Part shown: positions 1 through 8,409 of the stretch, piece after piece
Layout of the letters: each line of letters begins with the position of its first letter
Position numbering within the stretch: the first letter of the stretch is position 1
Made by a program: the position numbers and the translations under genes
Origin: Parabacteroides hominis
GTDB lineage: Bacteria; Bacteroidota; Bacteroidia; Bacteroidales; Tannerellaceae
Direction: 5' to 3'
DNA: 64,000 bases
Assembly (NCBI RefSeq): GCF_014287585.1
Contig: NZ_JACOOJ010000006.1
Coordinates: 62,001-126,000 of the forward strand
The notes under the pieces: generated by a model
What the model saw: the letters and a program-made list of their open reading frames with translations, nothing else
Databases searched by the model: none
Told to the model about the DNA's origin: nothing

Positions 1-1
1 C

Positions 2-742
2 CTCTTGCAGGTACAGTCCCGTTTGAAAGAAGCGGAATTGAACAAAAGTGCTGCATACAAAGACTATCAGATCGCCTTGCAGAACCTCAACGTGCTGATG
101 GGTGTTCCTCCTATGACGCCGGTAGAGATTGCCGATGCCATCACGATGGTCCAGCCGTTGCCTATGCACATAGGGGAGGAGGCAGCTTTGCAGAACCGGC
201 CGGACTTCACGATCTCCCGATTGAATATCGAATACCAGAAACGGCAGATCAACTTGTCAAAAGCAAAATATAATCCGACACTGGCGATCGGTTTCCAGGG
301 AACCTGGGGCACTCCGATGTTGAACGTGAAAGGTTCCGACCAGCTTTGGACACCTGCCGTATTCGCTTCCCTGAAGATACCTTTGTTCCGTTGGGGCGCC
401 CGTTTCAAGGAGGTCAATTCCCAGAAAGCCATTTTGCGCAGTAAGGAATATGCGATGGATTATGCGCGCGACCAGATTTCCCAGGAGGTAGCCAATTCCT
501 GGACCAGCCTGACGGAAAACACGAAGCAGATCGATGTTGCCGAAGAAGCCTGCAAGATCGCCGAAGAAAACCTCGACCTGAATACGTTCAGCTATAACGA
601 GGGGAAACTTCCGATCCTCGACGTCCTTTCCGCCCAGCTTTCCTGGATTCAGTCTTATAGCAGCCTGATCCAGACCTGGTATCAGCAGAAAGCATCCCTT
701 GCCCAGTATAATAAGGCGGTGGGTATTCGCCGCTTGCAGTAA
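2..742 (+). CDS. TolC family outer membrane protein, C-terminal part (5' end outside window)
   Basis: The reading frame is open from the first bases, so this is the last 246 codons of a longer gene. It encodes the C-terminal half of a TolC/OprM-type outer membrane efflux protein, the trimeric channel that accepts substrates from an RND or ABC pump through a periplasmic adaptor. Visible signs are the long amphipathic helices rich in Ala, Gln and Asn, a beta-strand segment near residues 90-130 (NPTLAIGFQGTWG, then PAVFASLKIPLF), and a final helix ending SLIQTWYQQKASLAQYNKAVG. Adaptor and pump genes are probably upstream, outside the window. A strong hairpin follows the stop codon. The family is clear; the partner pump is unknown. 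Confidence 0.85.
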   Translation, partial: LLQVQSRLKEAELNKSAAYKDYQIALQNLNVLMGVPPMTPVEIADAITMVQPLPMHIGEEAALQNRPDFTISRLNIEYQKRQINLSKAKYNPTLAIGFQGTWGTPMLNVKGSDQLWTPAVFASLKIPLFRWGARFKEVNSQKAILRSKEYAMDYARDQISQEVANSWTSLTENTKQIDVAEEACKIAEENLDLNTFSYNEGKLPILDVLSAQLSWIQSYSSLIQTWYQQKASLAQYNKAVGIRRLQ

Positions 743-767
743 TCGGAAAACACCTTTATTACAATTT

Positions 768-802
768 TTTAGGCACGGATTTCACGGAAATCCGTGCCTA
801 AA
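768..802. terminator. Bidirectional hairpin terminator between tolC-like gene and flavodoxin gene
   Basis: A 15-bp perfect stem (TTTAGGCACGGATTT pairing with AAATCCGTGCCTAAA) closes a 5-base loop. It lies between convergent genes and is flanked by T-rich and A-rich tracts, so it can end transcripts from both sides. Confidence 0.75.
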
Positions 803-845
803 TTATATTCGCTTAGCGAGTGGACTTTAGTCTGATAATGATTGA

Positions 846-1352
846 TTACCGGAACTCTTTTTTCAGTTCCGCCACCCATTTCAGGATGCGTTCCTCTGTC
901 TGTTCGGATTGGTTCTCGACATCGAGGGCAAGCCCCAGGAAATGCCCTTCCTTAACGGCTCGTGATTGGGTGAACTGGTAGTCGCTGACGGGCATGAAGC
1001 CGACCAGTTCCGCATTGCTCTTGGTAAAGGCTTCCGCCAGAATGCCGATTCCATCGACGAAATTGTCGGGGTAGCGTTCCTGGTCGCCGAGACCGAAAAG
1101 GGCGACTTTCTTGCCCGTCATGTCGATAGATTCTATTTCAGGCAGAAACTCGTCCCAGTAGGTCGGCAGTTCTCCGTCGAACCAGGTGGAAGTTCCGGCA
1201 ATGATGTTGTCGAACGATTCGAATTCCTTGCGTGTCGCTCCTTCGATCGGGATCAGGACGACTTCGTTTTCAGCGAACGCTTCTTGTATTTTCAAGGCGA
1301 CTACGGCTGTTTTAGCGGTTGCGCCACCATAGAATAAACCTATTTTCTTCAT
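846..1352 (-). CDS. fldA: Flavodoxin
   Basis: A 168-residue long-chain flavodoxin, an FMN-binding cytoplasmic electron carrier. The N-terminal strand and phosphate loop (KKIGLFYGGATAKT), the segment GTSTWFDGELPTYWDEF and the loop GLGDQERYPDNF, which packs against the flavin, are all in family order. The length matches flavodoxins such as FldA. The phosphate loop is not the usual T/S-x-T-G-x-T: it reads GATAKT, with Ala in place of the usual Gly. The gene sits 43 bases downstream of the fused E1 gene on the same strand and may be co-transcribed with the oxoacid dehydrogenase cluster, which would fit an electron-transfer link to oxoacid metabolism. That link is inference. Confidence 0.88.
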   Translation of the reverse strand: MKKIGLFYGGATAKTAVVALKIQEAFAENEVVLIPIEGATRKEFESFDNIIAGTSTWFDGELPTYWDEFLPEIESIDMTGKKVALFGLGDQERYPDNFVDGIGILAEAFTKSNAELVGFMPVSDYQFTQSRAVKEGHFLGLALDVENQSEQTEERILKWVAELKKEFR

Positions 1353-1395
1353 TCTGTATACTGTTTATAAGAGACGGATTGCCCCGTCTCTTTCA

Positions 1396-3432
1396 TTAAT
1401 ATTCTAATAATGCTTTTGCAGCGTTGTAGATCCGTTCTTCTCCGGGCAGGATCGCTTTTTCGAGGACAGGATGGAAACCGACTGGGGTGAAGGTGGAACC
1501 GACGCGCTGGATCGGAGCATCCAAGTACCGGAACATTTCCGTGCCGATGATACCGGCTATTTCCGCTCCGAAACCGGAGAACACTTTGTCTTCATGTACG
1601 ATCAGCACCTTGCTGGTCTTTTTCACGGAGGCGAAGATCGTTTCCGTATCGAGCGGGATCAGCGAGCGGATATCGATCACTTCCACATCCCAGTCATGCT
1701 CTTTCTTCAGCTTTTCGGCGACGGTCAGGCAGAAATGTGTCGTGTTGCCATACGTGATCACGCTCAGGTCGCTGCCCGGCCGGCGGATACGGGCTTTTCC
1801 GAAAGGGACTTCGAAGTCATCCGGCACGAAACTGGCTGCTTCGACCGAATTATATTGCGCTTTCGGTTCGAGAAAGACGGTAAAGCCTTTCGAGCGTATG
1901 CTGGTTCGCAACAGCCCTGCCGCATCGTCGGCAAAAGAAGGATAGACGATGCGGGCTCCCGGAATGGAGGTCAGCGCGCCTTCGATCGTTTGCGAATGGT
2001 AGAGTCCGCCGCCGATATAACCGCCCGATGCCAGGCGGAGCGTCAGATTAGGGGTGAACTGCCCGTTGCTTCGCCAGTATTCGTGGGTACATTCGACGTA
2101 TTGCTCGATGGCCGGCCAGAAGTAATCGGCAAATTCGGCTCCTTCTACCACGACGTGTATTTTCGGGTCGAAGCGGCACATGCCGTTGGCCGTGCCCACA
2201 ATGTAGTCTTCGGCGATGGGAGCATTGAAGATACGTTTCGGTCCGAACTCCTGTTGCATGCCTTTGGTGACGTTGAACACGCCGCCTTTGTCTTTGTTAG
2301 CCACGTCCTGTCCCCACAGGAATGTATCCGGGTTATGGCGGAATTCTGCTTTTAGTGTTTCGTTGATTGCGGTTACCAGTGTTTTCTTTTCGCCATTTTC
2401 TTCTTTGTGCGTGCCGTCTGTATATTTTTGCGGCTTGTAAGGTTCGGGCAGGACATAGTCGTAGATCGTTGCAGGATCAGGTTCGGGAGCCGCCATCGCT
2501 TTGCGGTTGGCAGCGCTCAGGTCTTTTTTCGCCTGTGCTTCTATCTGCTTCAGTTCTTCTTCGGTCAGGCGGTTGTAACGGAGCAGCATACGGCGGAATT
2601 TTTGCAGCGGATCGGCTGCTTTCACGTAGGCAAGTTCGTTTTCATCGCGATATAAAGTCTGCTTGTCGGAGTTCGAATGGGAGCCGATGCGTACGCAGTT
2701 TGCATGGACGATCACCGGATTATGCGTATTGATCGCATGTTCGCGGGCTTCGGTCATGGCGTTCATCGAGTCGAAAACGTCTTTTCCGTTGCAGTGGATG
2801 ATGCGCAGGTTTTTGAAGCCTGAGAAGTTGTCGGCTACCTTGCGGTTGGCCGTCTGGTCCTTTTTGGGGACGGAGATGCCGTAGCCGTTGTCCTGCAAGA
2901 CGAAGATAACGGGGAGCTGCTCGTTGCTCGCCCCGTTGATGGCTTCGTAGACGTAGCCTTCGGAAGTGGCGGATTCACCGTGCGAGGTGATCGCAACGCC
3001 TTTGTGGTCGTAATAAACCATTGCGCGGGCGACACCTACGGCGTGCAGGTCGTGTGTCCCGGTTGCCGAGGATATGTTTTCGATATGCCACTCCGGCTTG
3101 GCGAAATGGTTGGACATATGCCGTCCGCCGCTGGACGGGTCGGTCGCTTTCGAGATACCGTTCAGGATGACTTCTTCCGCCGTCATTCCGGCAGACAGGA
3201 CCGTCAGCATATCACGGTAGTAGGGAAAGAGGTAATCCTCTCCCCGGTGGAATACCTGCCCGATGGCGAGCTGGATGCCGTCGTGTCCGGCATAAGGGGC
3301 ATGATAGGACCATCCTAAGGACTGGAGCAGGTAAGAAGGCGCCTTTTCATCGAGCGCCCTGCCGAGACTCATCAGGTAATACCATTTGCGAAGCGTCTCG
3401 GTATCGGTCGTTTTTATATCGTATCGTTTCAT
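1396..3432 (-). CDS. 2-oxoacid dehydrogenase E1 component, alpha-beta fusion
   Basis: A 678-residue protein joining both E1 subunits of a 2-oxoacid dehydrogenase (branched-chain or pyruvate type). Residues of about 1-330 are the alpha part, with the thiamine-diphosphate motif GESATSEGYVYEAINGASN and then LQDNGYGIS. Residues of about 345-678 are the beta part (TFLWGQDV, VEGAEFADYFWPA, VIDIRSLIPLD, VLIVHEDK). Heterotetrameric E1 enzymes normally use two genes; this fusion is known in Bacteroidetes. E1 decarboxylates the oxoacid and reductively acylates the lipoyl group of E2. The E2, lipoate ligase and E3 genes lie upstream on the same strand. Branched-chain oxoacid use is plausible, since these bacteria make branched fatty acids, but substrate specificity cannot be read here. 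Confidence 0.9.
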   Translation of the reverse strand: MKRYDIKTTDTETLRKWYYLMSLGRALDEKAPSYLLQSLGWSYHAPYAGHDGIQLAIGQVFHRGEDYLFPYYRDMLTVLSAGMTAEEVILNGISKATDPSSGGRHMSNHFAKPEWHIENISSATGTHDLHAVGVARAMVYYDHKGVAITSHGESATSEGYVYEAINGASNEQLPVIFVLQDNGYGISVPKKDQTANRKVADNFSGFKNLRIIHCNGKDVFDSMNAMTEAREHAINTHNPVIVHANCVRIGSHSNSDKQTLYRDENELAYVKAADPLQKFRRMLLRYNRLTEEELKQIEAQAKKDLSAANRKAMAAPEPDPATIYDYVLPEPYKPQKYTDGTHKEENGEKKTLVTAINETLKAEFRHNPDTFLWGQDVANKDKGGVFNVTKGMQQEFGPKRIFNAPIAEDYIVGTANGMCRFDPKIHVVVEGAEFADYFWPAIEQYVECTHEYWRSNGQFTPNLTLRLASGGYIGGGLYHSQTIEGALTSIPGARIVYPSFADDAAGLLRTSIRSKGFTVFLEPKAQYNSVEAASFVPDDFEVPFGKARIRRPGSDLSVITYGNTTHFCLTVAEKLKKEHDWDVEVIDIRSLIPLDTETIFASVKKTSKVLIVHEDKVFSGFGAEIAGIIGTEMFRYLDAPIQRVGSTFTPVGFHPVLEKAILPGEERIYNAAKALLEY

Positions 3433-3971
3433 ACTTGATTATTTTATGTGTTGTTTTAATTGTTTTATGATAAATGCTGATAAATGCTGATTTATCAGTT
3501 ACTTTTCTCTTGAAAGAAAAGTAACCAAAAGTTCAAGGCCGAACCTGCTTCGCTACTCCGTTCCCTCCGTTCGCTGTCGCATCTGAAACTCGCTTCGCTT
3601 GGGACAGCAGACGTTCCGTTCGCTCACTGCGGTCTCTACGCTTAACGCTCACCAGCTTAGGCCGGAGATAGAGCCTGACGGCTCTTTGGGGATGGCCGAT
3701 ACCACCTGCTTCTTTGCGATTCAAGTGAGGCGAGCCTCATGCCGCAGGTTTCTTTTGCCGTCTGCTTCAGCAGACGGACAGGTGATTGCTTCCGGCCTTG
3801 CCGGTTCCTCTGTGGGTTTTAACCCCTTTAAATATAATCTTATGAAAGGGACTAAAGTCCACAGAGGAAGAGGCTTTGCCTCTAAATCTTTTAAACCGTC
3901 TGCTTCAGCAGACGGCAAAAGAGAGCGTGCAGCATAAGGCCTGCTTTGTCTTTTTGCTCACCGATAAATCA
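3433..3971. repeat. Structured non-coding region rich in inverted repeats between E1 and E2 genes
   Basis: This 539-base gap splits an otherwise tightly packed gene cluster and holds no convincing gene. It contains a tandem GATAAATGCT repeat (about 3468-3490) and a hairpin ACTTTTCT/AAGAAAAGT near 3501-3522. Two identical palindromes CCGTCTGCTTCAGCAGACGG lie at 3758-3777 and 3896-3915. A larger nested inverted repeat lies between them (CCTCTGTGG near 3808 pairing with CCACAGAGG near 3870). The middle part is GC-richer than its surroundings and open in several frames. It looks like a repeated intergenic element rather than coding DNA. Confidence 0.6.
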
Positions 3972-5333
3972 TCATTTATCCCAGTTCTCCAAATAATCCG
4001 CAACCCGCCGCAAGAACTCTCCGCCGAGCGCACCGTTGATGATCCGGTGGTCGTACGACAGGGACAGGTACATCTTGTGGCGGATTGCGATCGTATCTCC
4101 TTCGGGTGTTTCCACTACAGCCGGTTTCTTTTCGATGAAGCCGACGCCTAAGATGGCTACCTGCGGCTGGTTGATGATCGGCGTACCGAACAGGCTCTTG
4201 AACGAACCGAAGTTGGTGATCGTGAAAGTTCCGCCTTGTATATCGTCCGGCATCAGCTTACCCGTGCGTGCTTTGGCGGCAAGGCTGTCGATACTGACGG
4301 CAAGACCGTTCAGATTCAACTTGTCCGCATCGTGTATGACCGGAACGATCAGGTTGCCGTCCGGCAGCGACACGGCGATACCCAGGTTGATATGCTTTTT
4401 CAGAATGACCTTGTAGCCGTCTACCGATGCGTTCACGTACGGGAATTCAGCCAATGCCTTGGCCGTGGCTTCGGCAATGGCAGGCATAAAGGTGAGCGCC
4501 ACGCCTTCGCGTTTGAAGAAAGCCTCTTTCACGCGGCTGCGCCATTTGACGAGGCGGGTAACGTCGGCTTCGACAACGGTCGTAACGTGCGGAGACACTT
4601 TTTTCGACATCACCATGTGGTCGGATATGATACGGGCTACGCGATCCATTTCGACTGTTTCGTCTTCGGCAATAGCTGCCGGATTGCGTCGGTCGTTGAC
4701 GGTGGGCGGCGTCGACCGATGATGGTGTCCACCGTCGACCGGTGATGGCGCGTTGCGTAGGTCGTCGACGGTGGGTTGCGTCGACGGTTGGCGCAAGTTT
4801 TCGGTTCCACTTTGTGGAGCTACTCCGCTTTTCTTCGTCGTTATATAATCTTTGATATCCTTTTTGCTGAGACGCCCTTCGTAGCCGGTTCCCGGAATAG
4901 CGTCCAGTTCGGCTTGCGATATTTTGGCTTCCTGCGCTAATTGCAGCACGATGGGAGAATACCATCTTCCGTCTTCTTCCTTGGACGATTTGACGGGCTG
5001 GACGGGTTCTGCCGGTGCAGACTGTACCGTTGTGCTTTCGTTGCTTTTGGCCGCTGCGGGAGCGGGGCTTTCCGGCGCTTCTCCCTCTTCGCCTTCCAAC
5101 TGGATCAGGGCGACGGTTGTGCCGACGGCTACCGTATCGCCTTCGGCAAACAGCAGTTCGAGAACCTTTCCGGCAACCGGAGAGGGTATTTCCGCACTGA
5201 CTTTGGCCGTGCTCACTTCAAAGAGGACATCGTCCTCCTGAACAGCATCGCCTACTTTGACGGACCAGGAGACAATCGTCCCTTCCGTAATGCTTTCGCC
5301 CAGCTTGGGCATTTTTATTTCAAATGTCGACAT
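3972..5333 (-). CDS. 2-oxoacid dehydrogenase E2 component (dihydrolipoamide acyltransferase)
   Basis: A 453-residue E2, the core of the complex, which moves acyl groups from lipoate to CoA. Residues 1-76 are a lipoyl domain with the modified lysine at K44 (FEVSTAKVSAE). An Ala/Pro/Ser linker follows, then the peripheral subunit-binding domain (about 125-167, SPIVLQLAQEAKI ... GRLSKKDIKDYI), a second long linker (about 170-225) and the catalytic domain (about 225-453). The catalytic histidine is in SYDHRIINGALGG. In most E2 enzymes this motif reads HRxxDG; here the Asp is Asn. The second linker contains two imperfect copies of P-T-V-(D/N)-D-x-R-N encoded by a GC-rich repeat. The gene is 16 bases downstream of the lipoate ligase gene. 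Confidence 0.9.
   Translation of the reverse strand: MSTFEIKMPKLGESITEGTIVSWSVKVGDAVQEDDVLFEVSTAKVSAEIPSPVAGKVLELLFAEGDTVAVGTTVALIQLEGEEGEAPESPAPAAAKSNESTTVQSAPAEPVQPVKSSKEEDGRWYSPIVLQLAQEAKISQAELDAIPGTGYEGRLSKKDIKDYITTKKSGVAPQSGTENLRQPSTQPTVDDLRNAPSPVDGGHHHRSTPPTVNDRRNPAAIAEDETVEMDRVARIISDHMVMSKKVSPHVTTVVEADVTRLVKWRSRVKEAFFKREGVALTFMPAIAEATAKALAEFPYVNASVDGYKVILKKHINLGIAVSLPDGNLIVPVIHDADKLNLNGLAVSIDSLAAKARTGKLMPDDIQGGTFTITNFGSFKSLFGTPIINQPQVAILGVGFIEKKPAVVETPEGDTIAIRHKMYLSLSYDHRIINGALGGEFLRRVADYLENWDK
4684..4793. repeat. GC-rich repeat with inverted copies inside the E2 linker coding sequence
   Basis: About 110 bases within the E2 gene contain several copies of a GTCGACGGTGG/CCACCGTCGAC core in both orientations, including three perfect GTCGAC sites. 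They encode the second interdomain linker, giving repeated PTVDDLRN/PTVNDRRN-like peptides. The insertion keeps the reading frame. Confidence 0.6.
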
Positions 5334-5349
5334 AGTTTAAATGTGTATT

Positions 5350-6090
5350 TTATGTTCTGATATTGAAGTTCCAGGCCGGCGTTGCATATTTGTTGTCACG
5401 CAGGGTCCGGATGGCGTTCAAATCGTCTTCAGTGAATGAATAAGGACGGGTGGCCGTCTTGTTTTCTGTAAAATAGTTCAGAAGCGCGTCTCTGAATTCT
5501 CCGATAGATACCGCTTTGCGGGTATAGGTGCATATGTTGGTGACCGGGCTTCTTACGGACTTGACATAAAAAGGAGCGGGCTTCACCTCGTTTTTCTCCG
5601 GCCTCCGCCCTGTGCTTTTGAGGGCGGTCGCCAGGCGATACAGGTCGGTGGAGAAAAGGAGGGTGGCATGGTGCAAGATCCTGCCTTTGTGGATGGATTG
5701 CGCACTGCCTGATATTTTCAGCCCGTCGATCGTGAGCGCCTGCCGTTCGTCAGCCTCTGCCCGGATGCCGAATGTGGCAAGGAAGGCGATCAGCCGGGCT
5801 GTGAATGTGCCGGATGCAAGTTCCTTGCTGTTTTGTATAAGAGTGACATTCAGGTTGCCGGAATCGTGATAGACGGCTCCGCCACCTGAATAACGGCGTA
5901 CGACTTTGATATGCTTCTCCTGTATATAGTTCCGGTTTATCTCGTCCCATACGTTCTGATGCTTGCCGATGATGACGGACGGTTCGTTCTGCCACAACAT
6001 GAAGATGTCGTCCGAAAAGTTCTTAAGCAGATACTCTTCGGCTGCCAGGTTGAACCAGGCATCGGTGTATGGATTATCGATATAAATCAT
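5350..6090 (-). CDS. lplA: Lipoate-protein ligase A family protein
   Basis: A 246-residue lipoate-protein ligase that attaches lipoate, via lipoyl-AMP, to a lysine of lipoyl domains. The family signature RRYSGGGAVYHDSGNLN is present, as are NLAAEEYLL and the lipoate-pocket region PSVIIGKHQNVWDEIN. It is shorter than E. coli LplA (about 338 residues) and appears to lack most of the C-terminal accessory domain, as in other small LplA-type or LipL-type enzymes. It lies between the E3 and E2 genes, only 3 bases after the E3 stop, so the operon encodes both the lipoyl-bearing E2 and the enzyme that loads it. Confidence 0.9.
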   Translation of the reverse strand: MIYIDNPYTDAWFNLAAEEYLLKNFSDDIFMLWQNEPSVIIGKHQNVWDEINRNYIQEKHIKVVRRYSGGGAVYHDSGNLNVTLIQNSKELASGTFTARLIAFLATFGIRAEADERQALTIDGLKISGSAQSIHKGRILHHATLLFSTDLYRLATALKSTGRRPEKNEVKPAPFYVKSVRSPVTNICTYTRKAVSIGEFRDALLNYFTENKTATRPYSFTEDDLNAIRTLRDNKYATPAWNFNIRT

Positions 6091-6093
6091 AAA

Positions 6094-7443
6094 TCAGAGG
6101 TAGAGGCTTTCATGTATCGCCTCTCCGACAGTCGGATGGGGGAATACGGTTTTCTTGAATTCATCGACCGTATAACCGTGCTCGACGGCGATACCGGCAA
6201 TGACGATGATCTCCGACGCCGGATTTCCCAACAGGTGGCAACCGATGATCCGGCCGTTCACGTTTGTCAGGAGCTTGCATAGCCCGTTGCCGGTTTCGTT
6301 TTCGGCGACAAAACGGCCGGAGTAGGTCATCGGTATCTTGACAAGGTTGTAATATTCTCCGTTCGCCTTCAATTCCTCTTCCGTCTTGCCGACACCCGCC
6401 ACTTCGGGATTGGTGTAGACGACGGCAGGAATGGCCCTGTAGTCCATCCGGTCCTCATGCCCTAAGATATGATTGACGGCAACCTCGCCTTCCCGATAGG
6501 CCGTATGGGCCAGTTGCGAGAATCCTGTGATATCGCCGGCTGCGTAAACGTGCGGATGGGAAGTCTGCATATATTCGTTCACCCGGACGCCCCGCCGGTC
6601 CGTCTCGATGGAAAGGCTTTCCAAGCCTAAATCTTTGGTGATGGCCCGGCGCCCTACGCTGACCAGGATCCTGTCTGCCGGGATCGCATCCGTCTTGCCG
6701 TCTTTCTCGACAATGACCTCTTTCGGGGTGACTTCGATCACCTTTGTGTTCAGATGGAATTCCACGCCTTTCTTGGCATATTCGCTCCGGAGCATGGCGG
6801 AAGCCTCCTTGTCCATCGCACCGAGTATTTCCGGCATCATCTCGATCACCTTCACTTTTACTCCCATGCTGGTAAAGAAAGAGGCGAACTCGATCCCGAT
6901 CACGCCGCCGCCTATGATGGCAAGTTCTTTGGGAAGCTCTTTACTGTCGAGTGCTTCCCGCGAAGTCCAGTATTCTACGTCCGAGAGTCCCTCGATAGGA
7001 GGGATTACCGTTTCGGAACCGGTGCAGAGGAGTATGTTTTTGACGGTGAAAAGGTCGTTTCCGCACTCTATGCGGATCATTCCGTCCGTTTCCCCGTTCA
7101 ACACGGCAGTCCCTTCGACGATCGTGATCCCGCTCGAAGTGAGCCGCATCTTCACGCCGGATGTCAGCTTTTTGACCGTCCGGTTCTTACGCCCGATGAT
7201 CTTGTCCATGTCGAAAGACGGCGTCCCTTCCGGCAGAATGCCATATTTGGAGGATGTTTTGAAGCTGTCCAGTATTTTGGCGGAGTATAATAACGTTTTT
7301 GTGGGAATGCAGCCTTCGTTCAGGCAGACGCCCCCGATGGCGTTCTTTTCGAAGAGGACGGTTTTCAAGCCCCCTTCGGCTGCCCGTTCGGCGGCGGTAT
7401 AGCCCGCCGGCCCTCCCCCTATGATTGCAATATCGTAATTCAT
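6094..7443 (-). CDS. lpdA: Dihydrolipoyl dehydrogenase (E3)
   Basis: A 449-residue FAD-dependent disulfide oxidoreductase that reoxidises dihydrolipoyl groups of E2 with NAD+. Seen in order are the FAD-binding motif IIGGGPAGYTAAERAAE at the N-terminus, the redox-active disulfide GGVCLNEGCIPTK, the NAD-binding motif AIIGGGVIGIEFASF, a second FAD contact (YAAGDITG) and the C-terminal active-site base HPTVGEAIHESL. Full length for the family. It is the first gene of the minus-strand cluster lpdA-lplA-E2-E1-fldA; no clear TAnnTTTG box was found directly upstream. Confidence 0.95.
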   Translation of the reverse strand: MNYDIAIIGGGPAGYTAAERAAEGGLKTVLFEKNAIGGVCLNEGCIPTKTLLYSAKILDSFKTSSKYGILPEGTPSFDMDKIIGRKNRTVKKLTSGVKMRLTSSGITIVEGTAVLNGETDGMIRIECGNDLFTVKNILLCTGSETVIPPIEGLSDVEYWTSREALDSKELPKELAIIGGGVIGIEFASFFTSMGVKVKVIEMMPEILGAMDKEASAMLRSEYAKKGVEFHLNTKVIEVTPKEVIVEKDGKTDAIPADRILVSVGRRAITKDLGLESLSIETDRRGVRVNEYMQTSHPHVYAAGDITGFSQLAHTAYREGEVAVNHILGHEDRMDYRAIPAVVYTNPEVAGVGKTEEELKANGEYYNLVKIPMTYSGRFVAENETGNGLCKLLTNVNGRIIGCHLLGNPASEIIVIAGIAVEHGYTVDEFKKTVFPHPTVGEAIHESLYL

Positions 7444-7547
7444 ATTTGTGCTTAATTTAGTTTGACATTAAAAAGAGAAAGATGCTCCGTTGCCATTTCG
7501 ACAGCAAAAAGAGGGTTATCGCTTCCAAATAGAAACGTTAAAAAATA

Positions 7548-7604
7548 TTATCCTTGCTACTAATTCCATTTATATGCACTACTAATCCGATTTAGATGGG
7601 GGCG
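7548..7604 (+). repeat. Dispersed intergenic element, shortened copy C
   Basis: In the 194-base gap between the nitroreductase and lpdA genes, TTAAAAAATATTATCCTTGC is followed by TAATTCCATTTATATG and CTACTAATCCGATTTAGA. These blocks match, in the same order, the longer copies at 42192 and 56000. The central palindrome of those copies is missing here. Nothing else recognisable lies in this gap. Confidence 0.55.
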
Positions 7605-7637
7605 TAGTGACATTTTGCTAATGGGGCACTTTCTCTT

Positions 7638-8240
7638 TTACCCGAAAACCAGGACTCTTTTGTCCAGCGGCTTGATCTCTTTCGGTCCGGGCTCTTCCGT
7701 CGGCGTCCCGAAAGGCATCTGGGCAACCAGTTCCCATTTCGGATCGAGTTTCCACTCCGCACATACGGTTTCGTCGATCAGCGGGTTGTAATGTTGAAGG
7801 GATGCTCCTAAGCCGGCATCTTCCAGCATTGTCCAGATAGCCAGTTGGTGCATGGCGGATGTTTGCTGTGCCCAAACCGGGAATTTGTCGTAGTAAGTAG
7901 GGAAGGAGTCTTGCAACTGTTCGACGACCGCTTTGTCTTCATAGAACAGGATCGTTCCGTAGCCGGCGGCCAGGCTTCCGTCTATTTTAGCTTCCGTTCC
8001 TTTGAAAACTTCCGCGGAGACAATTCTCTTCAATGTCTCTTTCGTGATCTCCCAAAGTCTTTTATGGTTCTTGCCTAACAGCAATACGATGCGGGTCGAT
8101 TGCGAATTGAAGGCTGAAGGGACGTTCATGACTGCGAAGTCTATGATTTCTTTGATCTGTTCGTCTGATATCGGGGAACTGTTCGTGATGTGATAGTAAG
8201 TTCTGCGATGTCTCAATGCTTCTTTAAAATCTCGTGCCAT
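7638..8240 (-). CDS. Nitroreductase family protein
   Basis: A 200-residue FMN-dependent nitroreductase-type oxidoreductase. The N-terminal FMN contact FKEALRHRRTYYHITNSSPIS, the helix IIDFAVMNVPSAFNSQSTR and the later LEDAGLGASLQHYNP and PFGTPTEEPGPKE segments match the HBN1-like branch of the family, which reduces nitro compounds or quinones with NAD(P)H. Length is normal. It is a single gene divergent from the glycosyltransferase at 8410. The physiological substrate cannot be told from sequence. Confidence 0.85.
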   Translation of the reverse strand: MARDFKEALRHRRTYYHITNSSPISDEQIKEIIDFAVMNVPSAFNSQSTRIVLLLGKNHKRLWEITKETLKRIVSAEVFKGTEAKIDGSLAAGYGTILFYEDKAVVEQLQDSFPTYYDKFPVWAQQTSAMHQLAIWTMLEDAGLGASLQHYNPLIDETVCAEWKLDPKWELVAQMPFGTPTEEPGPKEIKPLDKRVLVFG

Positions 8241-8377
8241 AATTAATGCGTTTTTATTTTATGTTTCTTTGAAAAGAAAACCATCCGGAGTCTGGTTTTG
8301 TTGCAAATACGTCCCGTTGTTTCTCGAATAAGCCGATAGAATTAATCTATCACGGCGGATTACTGGTGAAAAGGCTG

Positions 8378-8385
8378 TATCTTTG
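8378..8385 (+). promoter_or_regulatory. -7 promoter box of the glycosyltransferase gene
   Basis: TATCTTTG matches the Bacteroidetes TAnnTTTG box, 24 bases before the start codon. An inverted repeat GATAGA-ATTAA-TCTATC lies about 30 bases upstream (8335-8351). Confidence 0.55.
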
Positions 8386-8409
8386 TCTCCCAAAAAGAGT
8401 TAAAGAGGA

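Noticed and set aside
1471..2355. Long plus-strand frame opposite the E1 gene (294 codons)
   Set aside because: Shadow of a well-supported minus-strand gene; no family signature.
3533..3937. Open frames on both strands in the E1-E2 gap (63-112 codons)
   Set aside because: They overlap each other, lack ribosome-binding sites, run through palindromes and have improbable composition.
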